Assembly: GCF_000199675.1 (NCBI RefSeq)
Contig: NC_014960.1
Coordinates: forward strand, 2,418,001 to 2,482,000
DNA: 64,000 nt
Source: Anaerolinea thermophila UNI-1
GTDB taxonomy: Bacteria; Chloroflexota; Anaerolineae; Anaerolineales; Anaerolineaceae
Reading direction: 5' to 3'
Shown here in pieces: positions 52,581 to 60,351 of this stretch. A program made the translations under genes and the position numbers. Numbering within the stretch: the first letter of the stretch is position 1; every line of letters starts with the position of its first letter. The notes under the pieces were generated by a model, which ran no database searches, was not told the DNA's origin, and saw only the letters and a list, made by a program, of their open reading frames with translations.

Positions 52581-52686
52581 ATTTCTCATCCTGTAAAAGA
52601 AAATGGGGAAAACCAGATTCAGTTTAGCATAGAATGAAAACTCCGCTAAAGTCAAAAAGAGTTGAAATTTGTATTCTTCAGGGACT

Positions 52687-52715
52687 TGACGAGAAAAAAG
52701 AGTTCGGGTATAAAT
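52687..52715 (+). promoter_or_regulatory. Promoter of tRNA-Gly
   Basis: TTGACG and TATAAA are 17 nt apart and lie about 25 nt before the tRNA-Gly 5' end, a classic stable-RNA promoter arrangement. Confidence 0.75.
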
Positions 52716-52732
52716 ACGCACACAACAGACAT

Positions 52733-52805
52733 GCGGGCGTGGTTCAGTTGGTAGAATGCTTCCTTGCCAAGGAAGAGGTCGTGGGTTCGAGTCCCATCGC
52801 CCGCT
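52733..52805 (+). tRNA. tRNA-Gly (GCC)
   Basis: Acceptor GCGGGCG/CGCCCGC, D-arm GTTC/GAAT-type, anticodon GCC in loop TTGCCAA, T-loop TTCGAGT. CCA is not encoded. Confidence 0.95.
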
Positions 52806-52808
52806 CTG

Positions 52809-52836
52809 AGCCGCCAGAATCAAGGCGGCTTTTTAT
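52809..52836 (+). terminator. Terminator after tRNA-Gly
   Basis: AGCCGCC pairs with GGCGGCT across 8 nt and is followed by TTTTA. It lies directly before tRNA-Cys, which then needs read-through or its own promoter; none is evident. Confidence 0.7.
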
Positions 52837-52838
52837 CA

Positions 52839-52909
52839 GGCGACGTGGCCAAGTGGCAAGGCAAGGGTCTGCAAAACCCTGATCATGGGTTCAAATCCCA
52901 TCGTCGCCT
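52839..52909 (+). tRNA. tRNA-Cys (GCA)
   Basis: Acceptor GGCGACG/CGTCGCC, anticodon GCA in loop TCTGCAAAA, T-arm ATGGG/CCCAT with loop TTCAAAT. CCA is not encoded. The 3' half is repeated four more times downstream. Confidence 0.93.
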
Positions 52910-52910
52910 C

Positions 52911-53284
52911 TTCGTTTTTAATCGCCAGGTGGCACCCCATCGAGGGACACGAGGCAAGGGTCTGCAAAACCCTGATCATGGGTTCAAATCCCATCGTCGC
53001 CTCTTCGTTTTTAATCGCCAGGCGGCACCCCATCGAGGGACACGAGGCAAGGGTCTGCAAAACCCTGATCATGGGTTCAAATCCCATCGTCGCCTCTTCG
53101 TTTTTTTAATCGCCAGGTGGCACCCCATCGAGGGACACGAGGCAAGGGTCTGCAAAACCCTGATCATGGGTTCAAATCCCATCGTCGCCTCTTCGTTTTT
53201 AATCGCCAGGTGGCACCCCATCGAGGGACACGAGGCAAGGGTCTGCAAAACCCTGATCATGGGTTCAAATCCCATCGTCGCCTC
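52911..53284 (+). repeat. Four tandem 93-95 bp repeats carrying the tRNA-Cys 3' half
   Basis: Units lie at 52911-53003, 53004-53096, 53097-53191 and 53192-53284 (93, 93, 95, 93 bp). The last 50 bp of each equal the anticodon arm, variable loop, T-arm and 3' acceptor of tRNA-Cys. The first 43 bp (TTCGTTTTTAATCGCC and onward) have no GGCGACG 5' acceptor or D-arm, so no unit can fold as a full tRNA. Units differ by one base (AGGTGG or AGGCGG) and two extra T in unit 3. They may come from slippage or repeated integration at the tRNA 3' end. Reading frames across the array are artefacts. Confidence 0.92.
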
Positions 53285-53304
53285 TTTATTCTCAATTTTC
53301 AATA

Positions 53305-53334
53305 TTGACACAAACACATGTGTAGATGTAATAT
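53305..53334 (+). promoter_or_regulatory. Promoter and operator of the VapBC-like pair
   Basis: TTGACA (53305-53310) and TAATAT (53329-53334) are 18 nt apart, and a perfect palindrome ACACATGTGT (53314-53323) lies between them. Antitoxins of this type bind such palindromes and repress their own operon. Confidence 0.65.
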
Positions 53335-53356
53335 AAAAGAAAAGGAGTGCGCAAAC

Positions 53357-53653
53357 ATGAGAGAGCGAATGGTTCGCGCCCAGTTATTACTCCAGCCCGA
53401 CCTGCACCGCCGTCTCCGAAAGATTGCCGAACAGGAAAATCGCAGCATTTCCGATGTAACCCGTGACCTGCTGGAAATTGCCCTCAATCAGAGAGAAAAA
53501 CTACAAGCGACCAAACTGGAACAGGTACGCGCTTTACAACAAATTGCTGAGCGTATCCTGCAGGAACGAGTCGGTAAACCGCTGGAAATCGATGTAGCCC
53601 AGTTAATTGTTGAAGAAAGAGAGGAACGCACTCGTGAGATCGGCAGTGATTGA
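53357..53653 (+). CDS. Ribbon-helix-helix antitoxin (VapB-like)
   Basis: 98 residues from the ATG at 53357 behind AAAGGAG. VRAQLLLQPDLHRRLRKIAEQENRSISDVTRDLLEIAL is a CopG/RHH DNA-binding domain; the rest is a charged helix likely to bind the toxin. It overlaps the toxin start by 20 nt, the common antitoxin-first order. Confidence 0.85.
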   Translation: MRERMVRAQLLLQPDLHRRLRKIAEQENRSISDVTRDLLEIALNQREKLQATKLEQVRALQQIAERILQERVGKPLEIDVAQLIVEEREERTREIGSD

Positions 53654-54062
53654 CGCCAATCTGGCAATCTACGCAATCATCCCCTCTTCAAAACACGAAC
53701 AGGCGTTGAACCTGCTGGAAACGTTGGCTGAGCGAAATATTCCTGTGTATGTTCCCCAATTGTGGGTATCTGAAGTGACCACCGGTATTCGCAAAAGCAT
53801 GGTTATGGGGAGTGTCTCGACGGAAACCGCCCTGCTTGCCCTGCAAGCGGTGTTAGCATTACCTATTGAAAAGGTCAGCGAAGACCCTGACCTGTGCATT
53901 CAGGCATATCACTGGGCAGAACGTCTTGGGCAACTTGCCGTTTATGATGCCATGTACCTTGCCCTCGCTGAGCGTATGCAGGCAGATTTTTACACTGCCG
54001 ATCAGCGGTTGTTCAACCGCTGTCAACAACTTGGAGCAGAGTTCGTCAAATGGGTGTCGTAA
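53634..54062 (+). CDS. PIN-domain toxin (VapC-like)
   Basis: 142 residues from a GTG at 53634. Acidic residues of the PIN fold: AVIDANLAIYAI, QLWVSEVTTGIRK, GQLAVYDAMYLALAE and ADFYTADQRLFNRC. PIN toxins cut RNA, often tRNA; proximity to the tRNA-Cys repeat array is noted but may be chance. Confidence 0.88.
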   Translation: MRSAVIDANLAIYAIIPSSKHEQALNLLETLAERNIPVYVPQLWVSEVTTGIRKSMVMGSVSTETALLALQAVLALPIEKVSEDPDLCIQAYHWAERLGQLAVYDAMYLALAERMQADFYTADQRLFNRCQQLGAEFVKWVS

Positions 54063-54070
54063 GATACCCT

Positions 54071-55105
54071 TCACCAGCGGGCGTGGTGTTCCTCGGCAAA
54101 GCCGATAAGATCGTGAATGAGGACTTCCTCGCCATCATCGGTGACGGCTTTGCCCTGATAACGCCCGAACATCTGATGCACTTCACTGAAGATGATGCCC
54201 AGGTTGGTACGGGCAACCCGTTCCTTGAATGGGGTAAACACCAGATCCAGCCGCCCCTGCGCATCACGGAAACGCCACGGCTTCATGTAATCGCCTGAAG
54301 TGTATTCAAAACGCACCCCTTCCAGTTTATGGATGCGGTTCTGCAAAATCAGGGCGTTTTCGTCGGCGCGGGAGAGATCGCCAAAGCCACAACCCAGATT
54401 TAGCCCCACCGTGCGTCCATCCGGCAGAAAGCCTGACGCGGATGCCCAGTTCCAGTACGAGCGGTACTCCCACACCCCGCAACCCCAGTCCAGTGACCCC
54501 AGGCAGATGTGCGGATCGAGCGTCTCGCTGACTCCGCCGTAGCGCAGGATGCCCTCCGCCGGCAGGCAGTTAATCTTGCGGTTGAAGTAAAAGCGCCGCC
54601 TGCCGATGGGGATGACGATATTCATGGACTCGTACTCCGGCAGGCACTGCAGACGGATATCGGCATGGATGCCACGCCCCTCATGGAAAGCCCCCCAGTT
54701 CACCTTCACCCGCCGTTCGTTGGGCAGGACTTCAAAGGTCATCTGCAGGCGGTCATCGGCAAAGGCGCTGACTCCCTCGGTGCTGTTGCGCGGCAGAGAA
54801 ACACCCCGCGCCAGCGGCACAACGATGCCCTCTTCGTGCAACTCGCCGGTCTCAAAATCCAGGGTATAGACGAACAGGTTACCGGCATAACCCAGGTCGG
54901 CAATGGTAGCGGAGAAGAAGCGCCGAGGGGTAAACACAGCGTAGTAATCCCAGCGCTTCAGGCGAAAACGCTGGAGAGGTTTCAACGCGTAGAAGCGAGC
55001 CTGCTCCAAATTGCAGTCCAGCAGGGGTTGACGCGACCAACCAACCTGCGCAAGATTTCCATCGGGATTGAGCAAAACCCCCGGCTGAGTAAGTTCAACC
55101 TGCAT
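54071..55105 (-). CDS. DUF2804 family protein
   Basis: 344 residues, no signal peptide. The sequence is beta-rich with conserved Trp/Gly pieces such as CNLEQARFYALKPLQRFRLKRWDYYAVF, LGSLDWGCGVWEYRSYWNWASASGF and GLNLGCGFGDLSRADENAL, and it fits the DUF2804 pattern (from memory; no function known). It may act on lipid or carotenoid-like ligands by fold analogy, which is weak. It is convergent with the toxin gene. Confidence 0.75.
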   Translation of the reverse strand: MQVELTQPGVLLNPDGNLAQVGWSRQPLLDCNLEQARFYALKPLQRFRLKRWDYYAVFTPRRFFSATIADLGYAGNLFVYTLDFETGELHEEGIVVPLARGVSLPRNSTEGVSAFADDRLQMTFEVLPNERRVKVNWGAFHEGRGIHADIRLQCLPEYESMNIVIPIGRRRFYFNRKINCLPAEGILRYGGVSETLDPHICLGSLDWGCGVWEYRSYWNWASASGFLPDGRTVGLNLGCGFGDLSRADENALILQNRIHKLEGVRFEYTSGDYMKPWRFRDAQGRLDLVFTPFKERVARTNLGIIFSEVHQMFGRYQGKAVTDDGEEVLIHDLIGFAEEHHARW

Positions 55106-55186
55106 GATACCCTCCTCAAATTATTTTCCGGTATCATTCTACCCGCGAATTGAGAAGAGGATTTTGGAAGCAGGGTAGGATTTTTC

Positions 55187-55600
55187 TCAGCGGGGCGTGT
55201 CCAGCAGTTCCAATTCGATGAAGTACATGGGGGCGCCGGTCTGGCGGGCGCGCAGATTGGCAACCAGAGAAATGATTTTGCGCTGGATGCCATATTTACG
55301 GTCAAAAGCCGCATCCAGCGCCCGGCGCAGGGATTCGTCCTCCACAGGTCGGGCGCGGACTTCGACAAACTCTCCCAGCGGATTGCCGTGCACATCGCTG
55401 GGCGCCACCCTGGCTTTACCGGTGGCGCGGATGCGCTTGGCTTTGCCCGATTGAATATTGGTCATCACGTACAGACGCCCTTCATGGGCTACAAACCACA
55501 CCGGCGTAGGCACGGCCTGCCCGTTGCGCCGAAAAGTGGTCAGGTTAATGAATTGGGCTTTTTGCGCCCATGGCGGCAAGGTTACGGGTGTATGTTCCAT
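55187..55600 (-). CDS. PPOX-class (F420-dependent-like) oxidoreductase
   Basis: 137 residues. QFINLTTFRRNGQAVPTPVWFVAHEGRLYVMTN, GKAKRIRATGKARVAPSD and a final LRARQTGAPMYFIELEL fit the split-barrel flavin/F420 family that includes actinobacterial PPOX-class enzymes. Cofactor (FMN or F420) cannot be decided from the sequence alone. It is separate from the gene downstream by 81 nt. Confidence 0.85.
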   Translation of the reverse strand: MEHTPVTLPPWAQKAQFINLTTFRRNGQAVPTPVWFVAHEGRLYVMTNIQSGKAKRIRATGKARVAPSDVHGNPLGEFVEVRARPVEDESLRRALDAAFDRKYGIQRKIISLVANLRARQTGAPMYFIELELLDTPR

Positions 55601-55753
55601 GTTTCATCCCTCTCTTGTTTTTCAGTACTTCCATCATACCCCCATCCCCGCCGCAGCGATAGCCAGCGTGCAACCTTTTGCGAGGCATTTCCAACCCTCC
55701 CTCAGATAATTCCGGTATAAGATTAAAGCAATTCCCTGTGCTGTGGAGGAAAA

Positions 55754-57748
55754 ATGATGAAAGGCGCTGTCATCACCCGCGGATTCTGGCACGAACGGCT
55801 GGAAGTCAACGCCCATCAAGCCATCTATCACCAGTGGGAGCAGTTGCAAGCCTCCGGATGCATCCACAACTTCCGCATTGCCGCCGGAGAATCCGAGGGG
55901 GTGCATGAGGGCTGGTTTTTCGCCGATTCGGACGCCTACAAATGGCTGGAAGCCGCCGCCCGCATTCTTCAGCATCACCCTGACGGCAAACTGGAAGAAC
56001 TGGTGGACGGATTCATCGCCCTGCTGGGACGCGCCCAAATGCCCGACGGTTACCTCTTCACCTACAACCAGATTTTCTTCCCCGGCACGCGCTGGAAAAA
56101 TTTGCAAATCGAACATGAACTGTACTGCCACGGGCACCTGATTGAGGCAGGGGTATCGCACTATCTGGCAACCGGCAAGACCACTATGCTGGAAATTGCC
56201 CGCCGCGCCGCTGACCGCATCGTTGCCGACTTCCGCGACAAGGGAGCCCTGCACACCTGCGGACACGAAGAGATTGAACTGGCGCTCCTGCGCCTCTACG
56301 AAGTCACCGGCGAGCGCGCCTATCTGGAGATGGCACAATCCTTCCTGGAACGCCGTGGGCGGGCTCCCTTCTTTGGACTGGCGCTTTTCGCCCAGAATAC
56401 CAGCGTCAACCGCCGCGCCCGCCTGGTGCAAGAGAAGCGGCAAGCCTACCGCGCCGCACATCCAGACGCCCACCCCTATGTCCTGCCGCCGGGAAACGTG
56501 TCCAAAAAGCCCTGGAACACCACCCTGCGCTGGTACCTGAGCGCGCTCTCGGGCAAGTACTTCCAACAGCACGCTCCCCTGGAAAAACAGACCGTGCCGG
56601 TGGGACATGCCGTGCGCTTCGGCTACCTGCAGACGGCGGCGGCGCGCTGGATGCGCCTGACCGGCGATGAACGCTGGCTGGAAGTGCAGGAACAAGCCTG
56701 GGAGCGCATGGTCCTGCGGCGCATGTACCTCACTGGCGGACTGGGCGCAGTGCCGGGCATTGAGGGCTTTGGCAGGGACGACGAACTCGACCCCGAACTG
56801 GCATACGCCGAAACCTGCGCCGCACTGGCAAGCATGTTCTGGAATTGGGAACTGGCGCAAATTACCGGCAAAGCCCGCTACAGCGAGCTGTTTGAGTGGC
56901 AGTTGTACAACGCCGCCAGCGTGGGCATGGGACTGGACGGCACCACCTACCTCTACAACAACCCGCTGACCTGCCGCGGCGGGGTGGAGCGCCGCCCCTG
57001 GTACGCCGTGCCCTGCTGTCCTTCCAACCTCTCGCGCACCTTTGCCTGGCTGGGCGACTACCTCTACTCTGCCAAGCCGGGGCGGCTGTACGTGCACCAG
57101 TACCTTTCCAGCGACCTGCCCGCCCAGGAAATCCCCTGCGCCAACGGCAACCGCGTGCGCCTCTCCCTGCAAATGGACTCGCAACTGCCCTGGCACGGAC
57201 ACGTGGTCCTGCGTCTGCGCCGCTGGGAAGTGCTTGACCCCGACCAGCCCGCTCCGCTGGAGATTCTCCTGCGCCTGCCCTCCTGGGCGGAGAATCCGCG
57301 CCTGACTCTCAACGGTCAACCGCTCTTCCTGCAGATTCCCCAACCCCAACAGGACGGCGAGCCTCCCGCCGACGGATACGACCCGCGCCAGGCGGTCTTC
57401 CTGCCCCTCTCCCAACCCTGGGCGGAAGGTGACACCCTGGAACTGCGCTTTGACCTGCCCATCCGCCTGCGGCATGCCGCCCCGCGCCTGCGCTCGCGGC
57501 GCGGCAAAGTGGCGGTGACGCGCGGTCCGCTGGTGTACTGCGCCGAAAGCCTGGACCATCCCGGGCTGGACCTCTTCCGCCTGCACCTTGAGCCGGACTC
57601 GCTCGAACCGGTGTGGGAAGACTCGGTTCTCGGGCGCATCATCCAGATTCAGGGCAGGGACGAGCGCGGTAACCCGCTCACCCTCATCCCCTACTTTCTG
57701 TGGGGCAACCGCGGTCCCTCCCAAATGACCGTGTGGCTGAACGGGTAA
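55754..57748 (+). CDS. GH127 family beta-L-arabinofuranosidase-like enzyme
   Basis: 664 residues, no signal peptide. A helical barrel core is followed by beta domains. Zn/catalytic residues of GH127 are visible: Glu-x-Cys in LAYAETCAALASMFWNWEL, and the Cys pair in VPCCPSNLSRTFAWLGDYLYS, plus CRGGVERRPW. In the studied enzyme one of the paired Cys is the nucleophile. Upstream ATGATG offers two starts. The coding strand is GC-rich and the complementary strand is also open for 696 codons, but only this strand shows family motifs. It probably degrades plant-type arabinofuranosides inside the cell. Confidence 0.92.
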   Translation: MMKGAVITRGFWHERLEVNAHQAIYHQWEQLQASGCIHNFRIAAGESEGVHEGWFFADSDAYKWLEAAARILQHHPDGKLEELVDGFIALLGRAQMPDGYLFTYNQIFFPGTRWKNLQIEHELYCHGHLIEAGVSHYLATGKTTMLEIARRAADRIVADFRDKGALHTCGHEEIELALLRLYEVTGERAYLEMAQSFLERRGRAPFFGLALFAQNTSVNRRARLVQEKRQAYRAAHPDAHPYVLPPGNVSKKPWNTTLRWYLSALSGKYFQQHAPLEKQTVPVGHAVRFGYLQTAAARWMRLTGDERWLEVQEQAWERMVLRRMYLTGGLGAVPGIEGFGRDDELDPELAYAETCAALASMFWNWELAQITGKARYSELFEWQLYNAASVGMGLDGTTYLYNNPLTCRGGVERRPWYAVPCCPSNLSRTFAWLGDYLYSAKPGRLYVHQYLSSDLPAQEIPCANGNRVRLSLQMDSQLPWHGHVVLRLRRWEVLDPDQPAPLEILLRLPSWAENPRLTLNGQPLFLQIPQPQQDGEPPADGYDPRQAVFLPLSQPWAEGDTLELRFDLPIRLRHAAPRLRSRRGKVAVTRGPLVYCAESLDHPGLDLFRLHLEPDSLEPVWEDSVLGRIIQIQGRDERGNPLTLIPYFLWGNRGPSQMTVWLNG

Positions 57749-57794
57749 AACACAAAATGAAAGAAGTCAATTTTTCAAATTTGCGATTCTGTGA

Positions 57795-57866
57795 TACAAT
57801 TGCGCCCTGCAAACCGCGTTGTTACTTTCCGCCCTCTCCGCGCCTACGGTTGTGAGGGAGGGCAAA
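57795..57866 (+). promoter_or_regulatory. rpsF leader with extended -10 and possible S6:S18 hairpin
   Basis: TGATACAAT (extended -10, 57792-57800) starts the leader. A hairpin GCCCTC/GAGGGC (57831-57836 with 57858-57863) with an inner CCG-CGG arm lies just before the AAAGGAGG site. The S6:S18 complex is known to bind a CCG-containing hairpin in rpsF leaders; the match here is by position and the CCG only. Confidence 0.4.
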
Positions 57867-57892
57867 CCCGAGGAAAGGAGGATTTCCAACAC

Positions 57893-58177
57893 ATGCGTAA
57901 CTACGAGGTTATCTTTATTATCCATCCTGAACTGGATGAAACCGCCAGCACTGCCCTCATTGAGAAGGTGCAGGGATGGATTACCGGAGCAGGCGGCACG
58001 GTGGAAAAAACCGACGTCTGGGGCAAGCGAACGATGGCGTACAGCATCCGCAAACAGCGTGAGGGCAATTACGTCTATATGCAGGTCGCCATGCCTCCCG
58101 CGTTCGTCAACGAACTGTCCACCAATCTGCGCCTGACCGAACCCGTCTTGCGCTATCTGATTACAGCCATCGGATAA
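57893..58177 (+). CDS. rpsF: 30S ribosomal protein S6
   Basis: 94 residues from the ATG at 57893 behind AAAGGAGG. RNYEVIFIIHPELDE, VEKTDVWGKRTMAYSIRKQREGNYVYMQV and RLTEPVLRYLIT are standard S6 segments. First gene of rpsF-ssb-rpsR. Confidence 0.97.
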   Translation: MRNYEVIFIIHPELDETASTALIEKVQGWITGAGGTVEKTDVWGKRTMAYSIRKQREGNYVYMQVAMPPAFVNELSTNLRLTEPVLRYLITAIG

Positions 58178-58219
58178 GCCAGCGGAGTGGGAGAGGACTG
58201 ATTCAAAAGAGGTAGTTGT

Positions 58220-58624
58220 ATGAGTCGGGGACTGAACAAAGTGATGATCATTGGTCATCTGGGACGCGACCCGGAAATGCGCTATACGCCCTCCGGCAAA
58301 CCGGTGACCACGTTTCCCGTGGCAACCAGCCGCACCTGGAATTCGGTGGACGGCGAACGCCACACCGAAACCGAATGGTTCAATGTGGTTGCCTGGGGTC
58401 AACTGGCGGAAATCTGCAAACAGTACCTTGCCAAAGGTCAGCAGGTGTACGTCGAGGGGCGTCTGCAAACGCGCCGCTGGGAAGACAGCGAAGGCGTCAA
58501 GCACGTGACGGTGGAAATCGTTGCCAGCGAGATGATGATGCTGGGAGACCGCCGTGACGTCAATCAAGCCGTGGAAACAGCCCTCTCCGAAGAAGAAGAA
58601 ACTGATGAAGAATATCCCTTCTAA
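58220..58624 (+). CDS. ssb: Single-stranded DNA-binding protein (chromosomal)
   Basis: 134 residues. SRGLNKVMIIGHLGRDPEMRYTPSGKPV, TEWFNVVAWGQLAEICKQYLAKGQQVYVEGRL and a short acidic end EEEETDEEYPF are those of bacterial SSB. The linker is short (about 25 residues). It lies between rpsF and rpsR as in many bacteria. Confidence 0.96.
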   Translation: MSRGLNKVMIIGHLGRDPEMRYTPSGKPVTTFPVATSRTWNSVDGERHTETEWFNVVAWGQLAEICKQYLAKGQQVYVEGRLQTRRWEDSEGVKHVTVEIVASEMMMLGDRRDVNQAVETALSEEEETDEEYPF

Positions 58625-58639
58625 AATGGAGTAAGACCC

Positions 58640-58912
58640 ATGAGCGATGAAATGATGATGGATATGGAACAACCGCAGATGCGGCGCTACGTGGCGCGCC
58701 CGAAAATCTGCCAGTTCTGCGTGGATAAGAACATTAAAATTGACTACAAAGCGGTGGATTTACTGCGCCGCTACGTCACCGAAGAGGGCAAGATTCGCCC
58801 GCGCCGCCAAACCGGCACCTGCGCCAAGCATCAGCGCGAACTGGCAACCGCCATCAAACGCGCCCGCCATCTGGCGTTCCTGCCCTTCGTGGCATCGGAT
58901 GAACAGGAGTAA
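58640..58912 (+). CDS. rpsR: 30S ribosomal protein S18
   Basis: 90 residues. KICQFCVDKNIKIDYKAVDLLRRYVTEEGKI and RRQTGTCAKHQRELATAIKRARHLAFLPFV identify S18, including a C-x2-C and a C-x-x-H that may bind zinc. Start follows TGGAGTAAG. Confidence 0.97.
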   Translation: MSDEMMMDMEQPQMRRYVARPKICQFCVDKNIKIDYKAVDLLRRYVTEEGKIRPRRQTGTCAKHQRELATAIKRARHLAFLPFVASDEQE

Positions 58913-58981
58913 AGCCTAGACTCTTCCATCCCGGGGCAGGGGTCACGCCGACCCTTGCCCTATTTTTGTATTGAGGTATCC

Positions 58982-60298
58982 ATGGCAAAGCAACCCGAGA
59001 AGAAGGTCATTACCAACAAGAAACACCTTGCCCGCATTGAACGGGAACAGCTGCAGAGGCGCTACTTACTGCTCGGCACAGCCATTGTGCTGATTGCGGT
59101 CATCGGCTTGATCGTGTACGGCATTCTTGACCAATCCGTGCTCAAGCAGAACCGTGCCGTCGCCCAGGTAGGCAATGAAAAGATTACCGTCAAGGAATTC
59201 CAGACCGAAGCCAAGTTCTGGCGTTACCTCCAGGTTCAGCAGTACAACAACCTTGCCAGCAACCCTCTGCTGGTGCAGTTCTACGGTTCGTATCTGCAGG
59301 AACTGGAAACCTCGCTGGCTGACCCGCAGACCATCGGCAAGCAGGTGCTGGATGCGATGATTGAAGATGCCCTGGTGGCGCAGGAAGCCGCCAAACGCGG
59401 CATCACCGTGAGCGAAGAGGAAATTGACAAAGAGATGCAGGAAGCCTTTGGCTTCTACATCAACGGCACGCCTACCCCCACCCTCACCGCCACGCCGTTC
59501 GCCACCGCCACCCTCACCACCCAGCAGTTGACCTGGCTGCCGCCGACAGACACGCCTGAGCCTACCGCCACGCCCGAACCGGCAACGCCAACCCCGGAGG
59601 TCACCCCCACGCCGCAGCCCACCGCCACGCCCACCCCGGAAGGTCCTACCCCCACGGCAACGGCTTCCCCCACCCCTCTGCCCACAGCGACCCCCTATAC
59701 ACTGGAAGGTTACAAGCAAACCTACAGCGACTTCCTCGCCAAGGTACAGGTGTACGGATATGACGAAGCCCACCTGCGGGATTACATCAAGCGCCTGATT
59801 CTGAAGCGCAAACTGGCAGATGCGCTGAGCGCCGACCTGCCACGCGAAGAAGAAAAGGTGTGGGCGCGCCACATCCTGGTGGAAACCGAGGAAACCGCCA
59901 AAGAGGTGCTGGATCGCCTCAACAAGGGTGAGGACTGGGTGAAACTGGCGGCAGAGTACTCCAAAGACACCAGTAACGCCAACAAAGGCGGCGACCTGGG
60001 TTGGTTTGGCAAAGGTACCATGGTCAAAGAGTTTGAGGACGCCGTCTATGCTCTCAAGGTGGGGGAAATCAGCCAGCCGGTGCAGACCACCTTTGGCTAT
60101 CACATTATCCAGTTGCTGGGGCGCGAGGTACGTCCGCTGACCGACAGCGAATTCAACCAGAAGAAGCAGGCGGCATACGATGAGTGGCTGACGCAAGCCA
60201 AATCCGCAGACACGGTCAAAACCTTTGACTTGTGGATGGAAGTAGCCCCCAGCGTACCCGCCATCACACCGGTTGCCCTGCCTTCTACCGGGCAATAA
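58982..60298 (+). CDS. Membrane-anchored parvulin-type peptidyl-prolyl isomerase (PrsA/SurA-like)
   Basis: 438 residues from the ATG at 58982 behind GAGG. A basic start and a membrane helix at about 35-55 are followed by a SurA-N-like helical part, then a Thr/Pro-rich insert of about 75 residues in the middle (TPEPTATPEPATPTPEV and similar), and a PpiC domain near 290-400 (VWARHILVETEETAKEVLDRLNKGEDW, GGDLGWFGKGTMVKEFEDAVYALKVGE, TFGYHIIQLLG). The insert is unusual: it splits the chaperone part and may reach out from the membrane. It helps fold exported proteins. Confidence 0.9.
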   Translation: MAKQPEKKVITNKKHLARIEREQLQRRYLLLGTAIVLIAVIGLIVYGILDQSVLKQNRAVAQVGNEKITVKEFQTEAKFWRYLQVQQYNNLASNPLLVQFYGSYLQELETSLADPQTIGKQVLDAMIEDALVAQEAAKRGITVSEEEIDKEMQEAFGFYINGTPTPTLTATPFATATLTTQQLTWLPPTDTPEPTATPEPATPTPEVTPTPQPTATPTPEGPTPTATASPTPLPTATPYTLEGYKQTYSDFLAKVQVYGYDEAHLRDYIKRLILKRKLADALSADLPREEEKVWARHILVETEETAKEVLDRLNKGEDWVKLAAEYSKDTSNANKGGDLGWFGKGTMVKEFEDAVYALKVGEISQPVQTTFGYHIIQLLGREVRPLTDSEFNQKKQAAYDEWLTQAKSADTVKTFDLWMEVAPSVPAITPVALPSTGQ

Positions 60299-60314
60299 AG
60301 ACAACCAGTTTACT

Positions 60315-60351
60315 CAAAAGGCTGTCCTTTCGCAGGACAGCCTTTTTATTT
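60315..60351 (+). terminator. Terminator between the parvulin and smc genes
   Basis: AAAGGCTGTCC pairs with GGACAGCCTTT across a 5-6 nt loop and is followed by TTATTT. It serves convergent genes. Confidence 0.9.

Noticed and set aside
52911..53284. CRISPR array
   Set aside because: Units are nearly identical over their full 93-95 bp with no variable spacers; they are tRNA-derived tandem repeats.
52885..53336. Repeat protein encoded by the tandem array
   Set aside because: Open frames there are read through tRNA sequence and have no ribosome site.
55634..57724. 696-codon open frame on the minus strand opposite the GH127 gene
   Set aside because: High GC on the third codon positions of the plus-strand gene keeps the opposite strand open; only the plus strand carries family motifs.
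59066..60304. 412-codon minus-strand frame opposite the parvulin gene
   Set aside because: Gly/Arg-rich translation with no domain, and the plus strand is a clear PpiC protein.
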